From NCBI GenBank assembly GCA_013397075.1, contig VWZS01004387.1:333813-397812 (forward strand): a stretch of DNA of 64,000 nt, in the 5' to 3' direction. How positions within the stretch are numbered: position 1 is the stretch's first letter; each line of letters opens with the position of its first letter. Shown one piece after another: positions 12,812 to 25,500 of this stretch. The translations under genes were made by a program, and so were the position numbers. The notes under the pieces were generated by a model, which made no database searches, was not told the origin of the DNA, and saw nothing but the letters and a program-made list of their open reading frames with translations. The DNA is from Rhabdornis inornatus. Taxonomy: Eukaryota > Chordata > Aves > Passeriformes > Rhabdornithidae.

Positions 12812-15800
12812 CCCTACGAGTACCACTCCCACAATGTCTGTCCCAGGAAGCTCTGTTTCATAAGGGCTGTCTTGCCCTCTGAGGGAGCTGGGATCTGCCA
12901 GGAGTACAGGTACCTGCTGCTTCCTTAATGGAGTTGAGGAAGAATCAGGAAGGCCAACGTCTGGGCTGTCCACTCAACCACTGTAGGGTCTCAGTTATCC
13001 TGTGAACACACAGATCAGCAGCTGAGCTCTGTGTTAGGGACTGTCTGGTAAGTCCTTGAACCCTGAGGTTCTGCTAGCTCTGCAGGAAAGGGGCTGGTGT
13101 ATTTGTGTGTGGAGTGAGGAGGCTGCTGAGGGAGAAATGCATAGTGTTTAGAGTCCTGTGAATATTTCTGATGCAGTGTTCAATCCCTACCCCCAGCACC
13201 TGACTTTGTTATTCTTTGAAAGAATACAGCCAGTTGCAATGAAACGGACCTAAGAATGGTTTCCTGCATTAATTGCAAGCACTTTTATTTATTGCACTTA
13301 AGCTGTTCTTTTCCCCTTCAGCCCAGCACTTTATTATTTAGGGTTAGGGGAGAAAGCACTCCACAGCAGGTATGCTGTGGACTTTCCCAATGGATGTTCT
13401 TAGGGCAGTGGAGGACTCAGGGTACCAGTGTTCTGTTGAGCACTGGTGTAGGGGACAGTGAAGGGTATGGTGGGATCATTCTGTACAGGACGAGAAAATA
13501 CATAGCTGAGTGATAAGCAGGTGCCAACCAATGCATTTTATATGGAGCATAGGAAAGATCAGCTCAGGACTGGTTGATTAAGGCAATGTGTAGATCTAGT
13601 GCTTCTAGGTGCAGAGCACAGACCCACGTCAGCAGCAACCTGGCTACCTTCATCCTGGATACTTCAGTAGAGGCTTCCTGTATCCAGAAGACATGGGATA
13701 AAGCCAGGACCTTTTGCTTGTCTCAGTGCTCAGCCAGAGGAGCCAAGCTGTAAACAGTGGTGTGCTGCTCTAAGACTAGCAGGAGCATTCAGTGCTCTTT
13801 TCCATCAACATAAACCTCTGCATTGTCAGTTACAGCACCTTTGCTTGCCTCTGGAAACAGGAGTCGTATTCCAAATACACAGCAATGAGCATTTCATGGT
13901 ATGTTCCCAGTTTGGCCACAAACAAGGTGAAAGTGTACTTGTTCCTGCTTAGCCTTCAGCACAAAAGCAAAAATTAAACTTTTCATCTTATTAACATTTT
14001 TATCAGCACTAAAAAAGATGTTTAAAACAGTCCCACTAATGATGAACTGGCCAGTCTGCACTCAGATGCCTTGTGTTTCCATTAGGATTTTTGGTGCAGG
14101 GTGTAAGTTGGCTGCCTATGTCATCATCTTGTATAATGGTTGTGGAGACCACTGCCTCTATAGCATGCAGATCTGTCTTCCTTTTTGACAGAGCAGGATA
14201 GCAGCTGTCCCTGTCATGTCAGTGGTGCAATAATCCTGACTGTAATGTGGGCTAGTCCCTTTTCTTCATTAATTATATTTATGAAGAAAACTTAAAAGTT
14301 TCTTCTGAAGAGATCTGAGGGGTTTGAGTTGTCTATTTTTGGATCAAATTTGGGCCTTGCTCAGAAGGAAGACTATTTGTGCAGACTATTTGTGGAATTC
14401 TGCCAATATAGATCGTTTGACAAAATCTAATGGAGTTTCACTGAGATTTCAGAGCACCTTGAATTTCTTCTCACTAGGAAAAAAAGTATTTTTATCCTGC
14501 ATGAGGAGCAACATTTTTAGGATATACTCTGTGCTAGTTGCAGTGTAATCATGAAACAACCCAACTTTTTCCAACGTTTAAACTCTCACAATTTTTGGTT
14601 GTTTAAACATCTATTTCATTTGGAACTGGAGGTTGAAGCTAATTCTTAAAATCATAGAAACAACAGCATTTGAATCCTTTAGGCAGAGGAACAACAGCAG
14701 AAAAGATTCAAATGCTAAAGCCCAAAACTCTTTCATGTTATCATCATGTAAGTATGCAGGAAAGGTTCATCCCAGTGTATTCGACTGCAACTTTTGATTC
14801 TGTCACTGGTGATAATTTTACCAAATATCTGTGCTTAGCCTTACACTTTCTGATATCTGAAAAGGGCTGCAGAACAGCCTCCATTCAGTATGGGACTGAT
14901 GCAGAAACCCTTTTTTCTGAATAAGACTCTGACAAACCCTGCACTCCGAGTGGCACATATTAATGCAAATCAGGTCTCTATTTCTTGCACTGATATGGAA
15001 AGTCCAGTGTGTCCTTGCCACTCTGAACCAGTAGTATTGCATGCAGAATTGCCACAAGGAGTTAGTAATGAATGGCTCTACCTAGCTCAGTGTTGAAGGA
15101 CTAAGGAAAACACAGCTCTGCAACGGAGCATGCAGATTTCTGAACTGCACCTCTTAAAGGTAGTGGCAGAATGGAACATAAGGAATTCCTACTTAGACTT
15201 TTTCTTTTTGAAGCACAAAGGGAGTTTAAATACAGCCAGCTCCTATTTTCTATAGGAACTGTCATGGAAGACATAGCTTGTTATCTTTCTTACACTCCTG
15301 GCAGAATCCAGAGATTTCTCTGAAGCTGGTATTATGAACTCTGGGCAGCACAGGCTGCATTAACTTTACCTGTTCCAAAAAAATCTTCCTCTATGTGACT
15401 AAGACAAGCGCTGTTGTCCCCAAGCAGCTTCTGCATATTTTCTATGTGCTTCTTCCGAGGATTAACCTTTTCCTTTTCCATTTCAGCCACGGCATTGTGA
15501 TGCTTTTTCTCCAGTCATCCAAAATCTTTTTCATGCATTAAAAACAGTGCCTGTTCATCAGAAAATGTTCTGCTTTTTCCTAGGCCAGTTTTGGGTGTCA
15601 GCAAAGACACTGACATCATTTTTTAATGCAAGTATCTTAGATTTTCTAACACAGGATTCCAACTGCAGAGACATGCTTCAAGGTCACTGTCATTCAAAGA
15701 AATGAGTTTTTTTCTGACATTGGTCAGACAGTGGTTTGGCTAGGTTATCTTCATCTGTCTGGTGATGACAACTCATAGAACAGAGTGCTTCCCTCCACTA

Positions 15801-16997
15801 GCTTTTGTTTTCCTGCCTCCCTCTGTGTCTCCCTTACCTTATTTATTAACGCTACCTTTGATTTCAAGCTCCCAAGGAGCACTGCTGTAGGTGGAACAGT
15901 TATGAAAGGGCAAGTCTACTGAAGGACTCATAGCAGGGTATAGAAAGTGTCTTCCCAGTTATCTTCCTTTTCTCCAGTCCCTTCCCTGATTTTTGTTTTT
16001 GGAGTTTGCAGAGATACTATGTGATCATCACATAACCACATCATTGAGAAGGTCCCACTCATTCACAGACTTGCTGTTAGAGAGGTTCTCACCTTGAGGT
16101 CCTCAGGCTATTTTGTCCCTGCTGAGCAATGCAAGCCCTGCCACACTGCATGCAGCCACAGCACAGTGAGGCTGAGGAGTTCGTTGGTCCATCTCTTCAG
16201 TAATTCTGGCTCTGCTGATAAGCATGCTTGCTGAGAAAGGTACTCTGAAGGCACTGCTCTGTCCTGTCCTGTCCAGAAAGGCGTCTGTAAAAGGAACCCA
16301 TAAAGGTTATATCGAGTGGTGGGTAGCTGGGGCCCAGGTGGTAAAGTAAGAGATAGCCTCCAAGTTGCCCCCAGAACAAGGAACAGGCCCAATGGAGGCA
16401 GCATGACAGACTGTTCATACCAGACCGGAATCTTGAGCTAGACGGGAGGGTAACATCCTGTTCCAAGAAGGAGGAAGTATTTCCCTCCCTCAGGGACAAG
16501 CTGCTGTGAAGTCTGAAATCTTTCCTGTGGTACACAGAACCTGCAGCCACACCTAAGGCTTTGGACCTGTCCTTCCAGACAGATGCTGGTGGCTTTTGTG
16601 TCACTTGCCAAAGGCCTTTCTTCAGGCAGATCACCTCTTTGGTCTCGTGCAATTATTGTCTGCTGTTCTATTGCTCTCTGAAGACTCAACTGTATTTTTC
16701 CTCTTTTTTTCACATTTTAAAATGTTACCTTTTTTTAATGACTCATATGATCTGGCGCATGTTAAATATTGCAGTGTACCAACTGTTTACTAAATAATCC
16801 TTTTTCATGTTTTTTTTAGTTTTTACAAAGGAGAGTATTTTCTGCATCCCACTCTAGCATGCACCTATAATGATCCCTGTTTTTATTTTGTATGGGAGTA
16901 GGTTGTCCAATGAATGCGCCCTCAGCACTGTGGCCTATGTATTGCTTTGGAAAGGCAAATAATGTATGATTGTTGGAAAACACTAGTCCATTGATTC

Positions 16998-17003
16998 TTT
17001 ATT
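16998..17003 (-). promoter_or_regulatory. MARVELD3: Candidate poly(A) signal for MARVELD3
   Basis: TTTATT on the plus strand, which is AATAAA on the minus strand. It lies 1.5 kb beyond the MARVELD3 stop and upstream of the PHLPP2 signal. If both are used, the two convergent transcripts overlap by about 100 bases. Confidence 0.4.
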
Positions 17004-17066
17004 CAGATGTATAGAGAAGTCCAGGAAGGAAGAGTATTTTTGCATCAAATTTTCAGCTGACTTAGC

Positions 17067-17072
17067 AATAAA
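17067..17072 (+). promoter_or_regulatory. PHLPP2: Candidate poly(A) signal for PHLPP2
   Basis: Canonical AATAAA on the plus strand followed by a T-rich stretch. It is the last good signal before the opposing gene MARVELD3. Confidence 0.5.
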
Positions 17073-18525
17073 GATTTTTACTTTCATCTAACAGCTTATT
17101 CTGATTCTGTTACTGTGCTGGAAGAAACATCTGCAATATCCCAGTCAAAGGTAGCTGTGTCTAGCAGCAGCTGTGCTGCAGGTTATTCACTGAGCTCTAT
17201 GTGCCACTTCACTCATCAGCCTTCCATACAAAAACTTCTTTCAGAACACTGTAAGAGTAGAATTAGGCTTAACAATTATTAAGGCAGCTTGCTGTTTCCT
17301 GCTTGAGGAATCCTGCCCTGTGAACTTGCTTCAATAGCACTGTACAGCTCTAGAAGTAGCTGCAGCAAGAGGAAATACAGAAATGTTAACAGAAACCGGA
17401 CCACAGTGGACTGTCCACATAAATCCCTGTGCTGAGACATTTGATGATAAAAGGCAGAAGAAATCAAACCCCAAAGCACCTAGTGTGTCCCTATTTGGCA
17501 TCTGTTTTACTTTAGTGTCTCTAGTTCTAATAGTGTTCCGTGGTTCTGGTAATTGTGGGGATTTAGTCACTGGTGTCAGTGAAAGAAAAGCTATGTCCAA
17601 GGCAAAGCATTTGTCTGTTATGTTTAGGTTTTTTTAATATGGGCAGAACTCATCTGTTATACTGTGGTGGTTCCATCCTCCTATGAACAATACGCATAGT
17701 GGACTCTGCTCTGAAGTGGAATTTCATTTTGAGGCATGAGCGGATGATTCTAGTGGTACTTTTCCCAGTTAAATTTCCTATAAAAGTTTATCTAAAAAAA
17801 AAAAGAGGCAGCATCTAATTTCTCCAACTTGTACACTGAAAATGTATTTTGAAAACAATATACTTCTATATTCGATCACCCATTTGATCTCAGAAAGCTT
17901 TTGTCTTGATTATCCCAATTCAGGACATCTTTTAAAGCAAAACTCTTGTATACAAGTTATATAAAAAGACCACTTCATACAAAAATAGTCCCTCTCTAGG
18001 AGTTTGAAAAGGCATTGTGTCACAAGTTAGTTATTGCGAGGTTTTTTCAGGATTTTTTTCATGGCCTTAAAAATGTCATATCCACACTGGTCTGCTAATT
18101 CCAAGAGACCTACAAGGAAGCAATATTTAGCTGTCACAACCGTGACACTTTTAAGATGGTTTTTGAAGAGTTTTTAAGAGCTCTTTTCTCAGCAAAGTCA
18201 CATGTCTTTTGTAAAGACAGTTGCAGTTTCTGTTTGCTGGCAGAAGTATGTAGTGGCAGTACTTGTAGCAAGGCCTCACTGGAGAAGGGGACAGCTGAGA
18301 GTGGGATGGAAGGGCTGCCTGTGAAGCAGAGACAACCCATAGCATCAGCTTTGAGTCACTAATAATTCAGTAATGCAAATTCAAATTAGGAATAGCCTGA
18401 CTCTACCATATTTAGAGCTATGCCAGCTTGGTGAGTGTTCTGTAGCATTAAGGCTGCACTGTCCAAAAGAAAGGAAAGCATACTGCTTCAATTCACTAAG
18501 GAGTGGAGGAGTCGTTTGAAAGTTC

Positions 18526-19338
18526 TTATAATTGCAGTGGCTTTTGTTTCTGTTCATGAACTGTCCTGTAATCTCTGACAGCTAGGCCTGCACTGAGCAG
18601 GTATGCCATGGCAGCCAGGCAACCCAAGAGGCCAGCAGCAATCTCTGCCCCATGCAGGCTGCACCAGAAGCCCTGATAGCCTTTGCTTTGATAAAGCTGC
18701 TCTCTCTCTTTGCACACTGCTGAATTATAAACGCTGAGCAGAGAATGGAGGAAATAGTACAAAGCAGGCACTGTGCCAACTGCAATCACTATATACAGGG
18801 TGCATTCAATTAGCAGCCATGCTGGGAAGTGCCACGGGACCCGCAGAACACCGACCAAAATAAGAACACAAGGGAAGACCAGGAGACACCCTGCCACGGC
18901 CATCGCTGCCCTTGCAATAGGCAGCTTCAGTAGGTAGAAACGTTGGTCAAGCTGCTGGGCTCGCTCCCCATCCGCCCCGCTGAAGCCGCTGTAGGCCCCG
19001 CCGTACTGGTAGTAGTAGATGCCCCCCAGGGCGGGGAGGCCGGTGTATCCTCCCGCCGAGCCGCAAGACACGGAGCTGCAGACCAGGATCAGGGCGGCGA
19101 GCAGGACCTCCACCATCTGGCAGCAGGCTGGAGGGGAGGCCGAGGTTAGTCTGCGGCCACAGAGGAGCGCCCGAGAGGGAGCCGGGCCGGACGCTGCGCT
19201 CCGCAGGACGGAGGGAGCGGCTCCCGCCAGCCGCGCTCACCCCGGCCCGTGCGCAGGTACAGGCAGCGCCGGCGCTCCAGCAACCCTAGTACGGCTCGGC
19301 TTCCCCGCGGCGCCTCTGCCTCTGGTCCGGGTACGGGG
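18526..19338 (-). CDS. MARVELD3: MARVELD3, MARVEL domain-containing protein 3 (two 3' coding exons; first exon not found)
   Basis: Tight-junction-associated tetraspan membrane protein of the occludin/tricellulin group. The terminal exon is 19127-18526 (acceptor cctcccctccag; stop TAA at 18526-18528). It encodes about 199 residues with four hydrophobic segments: VEVLLAALILVCSSV, an AMAVAGCLLVFPCVLILVGV stretch, a segment around LYIVIAVGTVPALYYFL, and a segment around AGLLGCLAAMAYLLSAGLAV. Family landmarks GGIYYYQYGGAYSGF, ADGE.AQQLD, VLRVPWH and VCKERE.LYQSKGY are visible. The preceding exon, 19338-19241 (acceptor tctctccttag, donor GGTGAGC), encodes LLERRRCLYLRTGR. Joined in phase it gives RTGRACCQMVEVLL, like the human CTGRACCQMLEVLL junction. 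No in-frame ATG was found in or just upstream of the second exon, so the N-terminal cytoplasmic exon lies further upstream and is unresolved. Confidence 0.93.
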
Positions 19339-19860
19339 CTAAGGAGAGATGATGGCAGGGATGGCAGTGGCCCGTCCAGGCCCCTCGCCGCCGCCACTCC
19401 TGTCTGCTCAGCCCCGGCGCCGAGCCGGGACGCTGGCGCCCGCCCGCTCGCTGCCCTCCGCACTAGCCCGCTGCCCTCACCGCCCGCTCGCCCGCCCGCT
19501 GCCCTCACCGCCCGCCCGCCCCGGCGCGTCCCCCACGTGCGGCACGGGGGCAGCCCCACTCTGCCATGGCCCGGCGCGGCCCCGCTCCGCCGGCGCTGGG
19601 GACTGGGGGCTGGGCCGGGCCGCCCCGGGGTGCTGCCGCTGCGGTGAACTCCGTCTCGTCCCCTCGCCTCAGCCCCGCCGACGCTTCCCTAAAGTGGTGG
19701 AAGCTGCGGCCCGGTCAGGCCCTGCCCCGTCTGAAGGTGCTCAGCTTCTCGGCGCGGGTGCGCGCTCTTCCGGCACCTGCGCACGGTTCACCAGCTGTTG
19801 GCGTGCGCGCCCGCTGCCTTTCGCTTCCACCGACACTGTTCGCGCAGCCCCTTGTGGTGA
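18940..19860. promoter_or_regulatory. CpG-rich island at the MARVELD3 5' end
   Basis: Very GC- and CpG-rich stretch with many CCGCCC/GCCCGC runs, in sharp contrast to flanking sequence. It covers the penultimate MARVELD3 exon and upstream sequence, so it probably contains the promoter. Several long open frames on both strands here are a by-product of low stop-codon frequency in GC-rich DNA. Confidence 0.7.
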
Positions 19861-21904
19861 TAACGTCTCGAGGTTTCCCAACTGCCACAGAGCCTGCTTA
19901 TCAGTATCCATTGGAAACTGACTAAATTTAACCAATTGAATTTTCACAATTGTACAAGTTCTACTTTTCCCTGTGCTGTGAGTTTTGGTGAATGTTCTTT
20001 ATTCAGCTTTTCTGCAACCGCATGCCTTTGTAAACTTCGTCCGTGCCTCTCTGTTCCCTTATGCACCCCCACTCCCAGCCCCTCTGGGCCTGCCCGTACT
20101 CCCCTAAACCCATCCTGTGATGCAATGGCTGCACCTCCGTGCAACACTCAAGACAGAAGTGCACCAGCAGTTTACATCACAGCAAAACAACCATCTCTGT
20201 CTTGTCCTGGCGATGCACAGCATTTTGTTGCTTCTCCAACTGCCCCAGCACAAAGCCTGTGTCTCCAGATACAGTCACTAACACTGTGGGATCTGTCCTG
20301 CAGTGCGACTGTCAGGTTCCAGTTCAGCGCTTGGCAGACCACATTCAGGTAATTTTCTTTAGATACGTTACCTTATATTTAGCCATACAGGACCAAATAG
20401 ACCCCTTTTGTGTCTTTTTGCTGGAGGCCACTTCAGACTACGTGATTGGACCTTTTTACTGGCGATAATGTCCTGCTGCCAGTCTGTCCTCCCATCCTGG
20501 CAGACCCCTTACTACAGCAGCCATCAGAGGAGGCTGCTCCTGCCAGCAGAGGAGGTGACAAATTACTCCTGTGGTTATTGGTGGTGGCTGGAGTGAAGGC
20601 AAGTCCAGGATCCCACCCGTGCACAAGTGTCAGCATTTCTCAGGGCTGGTAAGGGCAGAGCTGATTCAGGCAAGGGAGAAAAGTAAACAGCAGGACAATT
20701 CGGAAATACAGAAAACTCCACATTCAGAGCAAATGCTTTTATTCAAGAGTTTGACCAAACACTGCCTGTAAAAGCTCTTTGATTTTACAGTAAAAAAATT
20801 GCAAATAAATACATTCATTACATTTAGGAAAACACATTTTGGGGAAAACGTTGTAAGGTCTCAGACACAATACCTGAATATGTGCCCTGAGAGGTCCAAA
20901 TTTTTCTCTAAGATGCAGAAATACATTTCCTCCATCTGTAAGATGGTGGCAACACTAAGACTGTTTCACCCTTCTCTCTCTACAGGAGCAACAGCAACAA
21001 CCCTATAGATTTACATTGTGAAAAGCCTATAAACTGCACCTCAGCACTGTGGGAAAACACTCTCCTCAACACTTCACCTGATTTCACAAAAGACTGGAGA
21101 TCTGAAAATGCATCTTAAAATTTACTTAGGTTGAGGTAAGAGAGAAGGAAAACAACCATTGTTTCAATTCCCAGTTTAGATAGAGGAGACAGAAATTGTG
21201 TGCTAAGTTATAAAATGGAGAATCCGTAGGGAGCTTAGGACAAGGACTCTAGAGATAGTGCAGGTGCTCAGCAGTGAGGCTGTTGCACACACCTTTTCAT
21301 CTGCATATGTTGCATCACTCATGTTGACATGCCGGAAAGCAGGTCTCCTTGCTGGATGGGTTTAAAAGTTTTAGCAACCCTTTGTTAACTTTTAGGGTCA
21401 TGCACAGTGCCATTTTGCTTAGTAGAGCTTTTAACTGACATGAAAGGGACATGAAGAACTAAGTTGAATCATCATGAGTCCCAAGAGGGGATGAAATAAG
21501 TGTTTCTTTAGCAGAGTGTTGCTGCTGGTCATCCAGCAAACTGAGATAAAGCTGCCTTTGGATTTGTGTGTGACTTACTTGGTCAAAGACAGAGCCAGGA
21601 AGTATTGCTCTGTTGGAGATGTGTTCAGTGTTTTACTAGGCTGTTTGCTGCTAAAAAGTGAGGTACAAGCTTCAAGATACTGTACAAGTGAGTCAGTCTT
21701 ATTTCATTTCTGTTGCTATAACGAGAAATCTTAAAAATATGCTTTGTGTCACTTCACTCCTGCTCGAAGTACCATAGCTAAACTTAGACAGCAGGATCTT
21801 CTGGGCTCCTGTTCTCACTGCAACAAATACCAGTCAGCAGAACAGAGCAATAGGAAGCTGAGGATACCAATATTATTCTTCACCACTGTTTTGGCTTCTC
21901 TTTG

Positions 21905-21917
21905 TTATTATTATTAC

Positions 21918-21974
<57 letters not shown>
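21905..21974 (+). repeat. (ATT)n trinucleotide microsatellite
   Basis: About 23 near-uninterrupted ATT/TTA units over 70 bases, with one ACT interruption near the left end. It produces a spurious poly-Tyr, poly-Leu or poly-Asn open frame. Confidence 0.98.
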
Positions 21975-22254
21975 CTTCTTTGTTTCTGGCTACTTCTAAT
22001 ATCATTGCTACACTAAGGGAGGGAAGGGCCTGTTTGGCTTGCCATGGACCAAGAGCTTTGACCTGGTTCAGTGCCCTCCCTGGGAACTTGGAGGGTAAAG
22101 TGGTAGGAGCAAGTAATGAACTGCCTCGTATGTCTCCAGTTTGAGGCAGCTGGGAGCTGCAGCACAATCACTGCTGAACACCACAACCAGATTTATTGAC
22201 TGTCCCACATAAATAAATAATCACAGGGACAATGAGTGCAGCATGATGACGATA

Positions 22255-22530
22255 GAGCAGTACTGTAGAAAAGAACTGGAGGTTATTGTGAATGACAAAC
22301 TGAACTCAAGTCCACAATGTCATCCTGTTGCGAAAAAACTAACATTTCTAGGGTGTATAAACAGGAATGTCACATGTAGGATGTGTGAAGAAATTCCTGT
22401 GCCCCCACTTCAGCACTGGCTTGGCCTCAGTCTTGCGCACTGTGTTTCCAGAGGTGAGCGGATCAGCTGGAGTGGATTCAGAAGAAAGCAAAAGAAATCT
22501 CTAGAAGTACAACCTAGGAGAAAAAGATTG
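22255..22530 (+). repeat. Old, diverged CR1-type LINE fragment
   Basis: The stretch GAACTGGAGGTTATTGTGAATGACAAACTGAA..., followed by CACAATGTCATCCTGTTGCGAAAAAA and later AGAAATTCCTGTGCCCCCAC and AGTGGATTCAGAAGAAAGCA, follows the 3' ORF2 region of ancient amniote CR1 elements. It has many substitutions and gaps. Recognition is by eye. Confidence 0.6.
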
Positions 22531-25500
22531 ATCACAGACATCTCATTTGAAATAACAAGCATCTGTTAGCAGCTTGCAAGCTTGTTAATAGAGAGGTGTC
22601 TAGACAGCTTGCAAACTTGTAAAAAACTGCTGTCAAGAGCAGGGAAATATTTTGTTCACTCTTTCTGCTGTTGGCATGGTCAGGAAACAGAGAGCTTAGC
22701 TTGAAGTAAAAGGGATGTCTTTTAGGCACTCTCAATGTTTCTCACACACACTCCAACCCCACCATTTTATAAGGAGATGAGCAGTTGTTGCAGGAGTAGA
22801 TTAGTCAGCAGATGGTAGGTTTCCATCACTGGAGCTCTAATTCAATCATGAGAAGGCTGGCCTGTCTGTGTTCTTGTGAGAAGCACGTGCTTGTGCTGCC
22901 CATGCCACCCACTTCAAGCTCACAGTGTCATCTCACCCCACAAAGCCATAGTGCCCCTTTCCACCCCATCCCTGCCGGCTGGTCACTGTCCCAGTGGCTC
23001 CAAGGCCATTGGAGGACAGCTGCCATGACATATCATGCAACAGCTCAAGTCTCTGAAGTCATAAGTCAAACACAGGATATGCACTTAGCTGGATAATATT
23101 TATCTGGATGTAAACAGACACAAGTCTGGACAAGATGTTTTCTTTCACTGTGCCTGTGCTCAGGAACCAGTAACACTCACACTTTGTGGAACATTCCTCT
23201 CAGCATCCGTAACAGGAGTTGCAAGTCTTTCATCACGGCTGTTGGGCCTGTAGCTCACTGGTGCTTTCCAACTCCCCACACACCTGGAGTGCACTCTGTG
23301 TCTCTCAGCGTGCAAGCAGTGGACTCAGTGCCCAGGCTGAGCAAGCAAAAGCTTCTGTACCTGCTGGACCCTGTCCCCTCCCAGCATCACAGTGGTCAGT
23401 GGCTGAGGAGTGCAGTCTGCTGTGCCCAGAACAGCTGCTGTTGGGTTGCTGCGGTGCATTTTCAGGTGCTGGTGTTGTGGGAGGCACACAAGATGCCATA
23501 GTCATGAAAGCATTTGGTTTTTACATTCCCTGGTTTTCTTGATGGTGAACAGTAATGAAATGGTGAACAGTAGGAGATGGTGCTCATTAAGCTGTATTAA
23601 CGCAGCTGTTTTTGATCTGCCCAGGGCTTCCAGAGGAGAGTTCTACCAGGAGCCTAGGCAGGGTCACTGTCCCTGCTGTAATGCCCTCCATTTGTGCACT
23701 ATGGGAGCCACCTTGTTCCCCTTCCCAAAGAAATGTGGAGACCATACAGCCCCTAGATGCCAGTGCTCCGCTTTCCAAAGCCCAGCTCACACAGGAAGCA
23801 AGAGCATTCTTCAAATCACTTGCAGTACACAGGATGCTTTTCCAGAATAGGCATCTCTATCTAGACTGTGCAATTTCAGTGTATTTCCAATTTTTATTTC
23901 TGAGATCAAATCAAAATTGATCCTGAATACAGGCAGATAGATAAACTGTAGCTACTGTAAATTTTTTAATTACCCCATTACTGGTTTTGAGCCACTCTTT
24001 GTGGATTGTGCCATCTTTCTGGCTCTTAAATACAGTGTTTTCACAGCTTTGGAGAGCATAGCTGGGCTTTTTTTGGAGCTGATTTTTCTTCTCTGATTAT
24101 GCAAAGAGGTAACAGGTGCTATGCTCCATTTCAGCAATTAAGATTGCTGGAGGCACAAGCATTGGCCATCACTTGATCAGAGGCTCATGCCAATACATGC
24201 AGGCTTGGCACAGCAGCCCTGCCTACACCGTCAGACCACTTCAACTCTGAGTATATGCATTTTCAGAGTGCCTGTGTGACCTGACTTGTCAGGGGCAGGG
24301 TTTATGCCTTGTGTTCAGAAAACCTGCTGCAGTGTTATAATGATACTGTCAGAATCAATAAGCAGATACAACATTCATGAGAGACATGGAGGCTTTATTG
24401 CTGTTTGCTCATCTGAGACTTTAACAATAAATTGATTTAAAAAAAAAGGATAAAGGAAAAATCATATAATTGGTTATTAAAAGCTGATTCAAGTGGGAAT
24501 GCAGAGACCAAACAGAATTAGGATACACACAAAACCTGAACTGGCTGGTGCTATAAAAGCAAAATATAAGGAGGTAACAAGTGAAGTGATTTGTTACTGA
24601 CCCTGGTGGATTTTTATGCAGAGTACTAGCTGTGTGTCTGTCCCTGCAGCAGTGCACCCTGAATTGGCAAAACTATCCTTGTGTATGACTACCTGCAGCC
24701 TGACAGAGGCAGGTTTGTCATTGCAGCAATGCTTGAGCCCGTGTTCCCCTCAAGCAGCTGTCTGTTAGTCCTGCTTTGTGACTGCAGCTCAGTCTGGAAG
24801 CTGAACTGCTTGGTCTTACTGGCTTTGCCTCTGCGCACAGAAATGGGACGTTGGGAGCCCTGGTACCAGAGAAAGGCAGTACCATAAAAAATGCTGAAGT
24901 TATCACTAATTTCTTCTTCCAATGGGAAGAGATAAAAATCAATTGCTCAAGCTACACAGGAAAGAGAGAGCTGAAGAGCTATGCACAAAATACCTATGGG
25001 GTTGACCTGCTGAGACAGAGGAGCAAACTACAGAGGGTGGAGGCAAGTTAGTGGGGTAGGGGTCCTAGTGCGGAGCATAGGGCCTGACAATCCAGAGAAA
25101 CAGCAGCCTTGCTGGCAGAAATGCATCGGCAGGGTCCTCTTGCTGCACCGTAGAAGGATGGCTTGGCCATATTTCTAGAGTACAAAGTACTGAGTTGTGT
25201 GTTCATGCTTTGGGACGCCCTGTGCACAACAAGGGGTGGGAGGATAGGGGCTGCATACCCCATGTGAAAGCATCTGGAGGAGGACTGGAGTCATGCAGCA
25301 AGAGGAGGAGGAGGGCACTGTAATAGCAGGAGAAATCCACTGATGCCGTTGTACTCTTCTGTCCTCATCCTGCTTCTCACCAGGTTCTCAGCCTTATGTA
25401 ACTGAGCCTCCTATGTCTCCAGAGCCACATTTTTCCCCCCTTGGCAACAGGTTTCCACTGTGGCCTCCCCTGAACCCCACTGCTGTGTGCAGTATGATGG

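Larger units (their letters stand above)
12812..17090 (+). other. PHLPP2: PHLPP2 3' UTR (probable extent)
   Basis: After the PHLPP2 stop there is about 4.3 kb with no convincing coding potential. The best plus-strand poly(A) signal is AATAAA at 17067-17072. An ATTAAA near 13973 could serve a shorter form. Human PHLPP2 also has a multi-kilobase 3' UTR. The extent is inferred from signals only. Confidence 0.5.

Noticed and set aside
19019..19925. Several plus-strand open frames of 107-190 codons in the GC-rich island
   Set aside because: They overlap each other and MARVELD3 exons, have Pro/Arg/Ala-rich composition typical of CpG-island shadows, and resemble no family.
21744..22167. Poly-Tyr, poly-Leu and poly-Asn open frames
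   Set aside because: They are translations of the (ATT)n microsatellite in different frames and strands.
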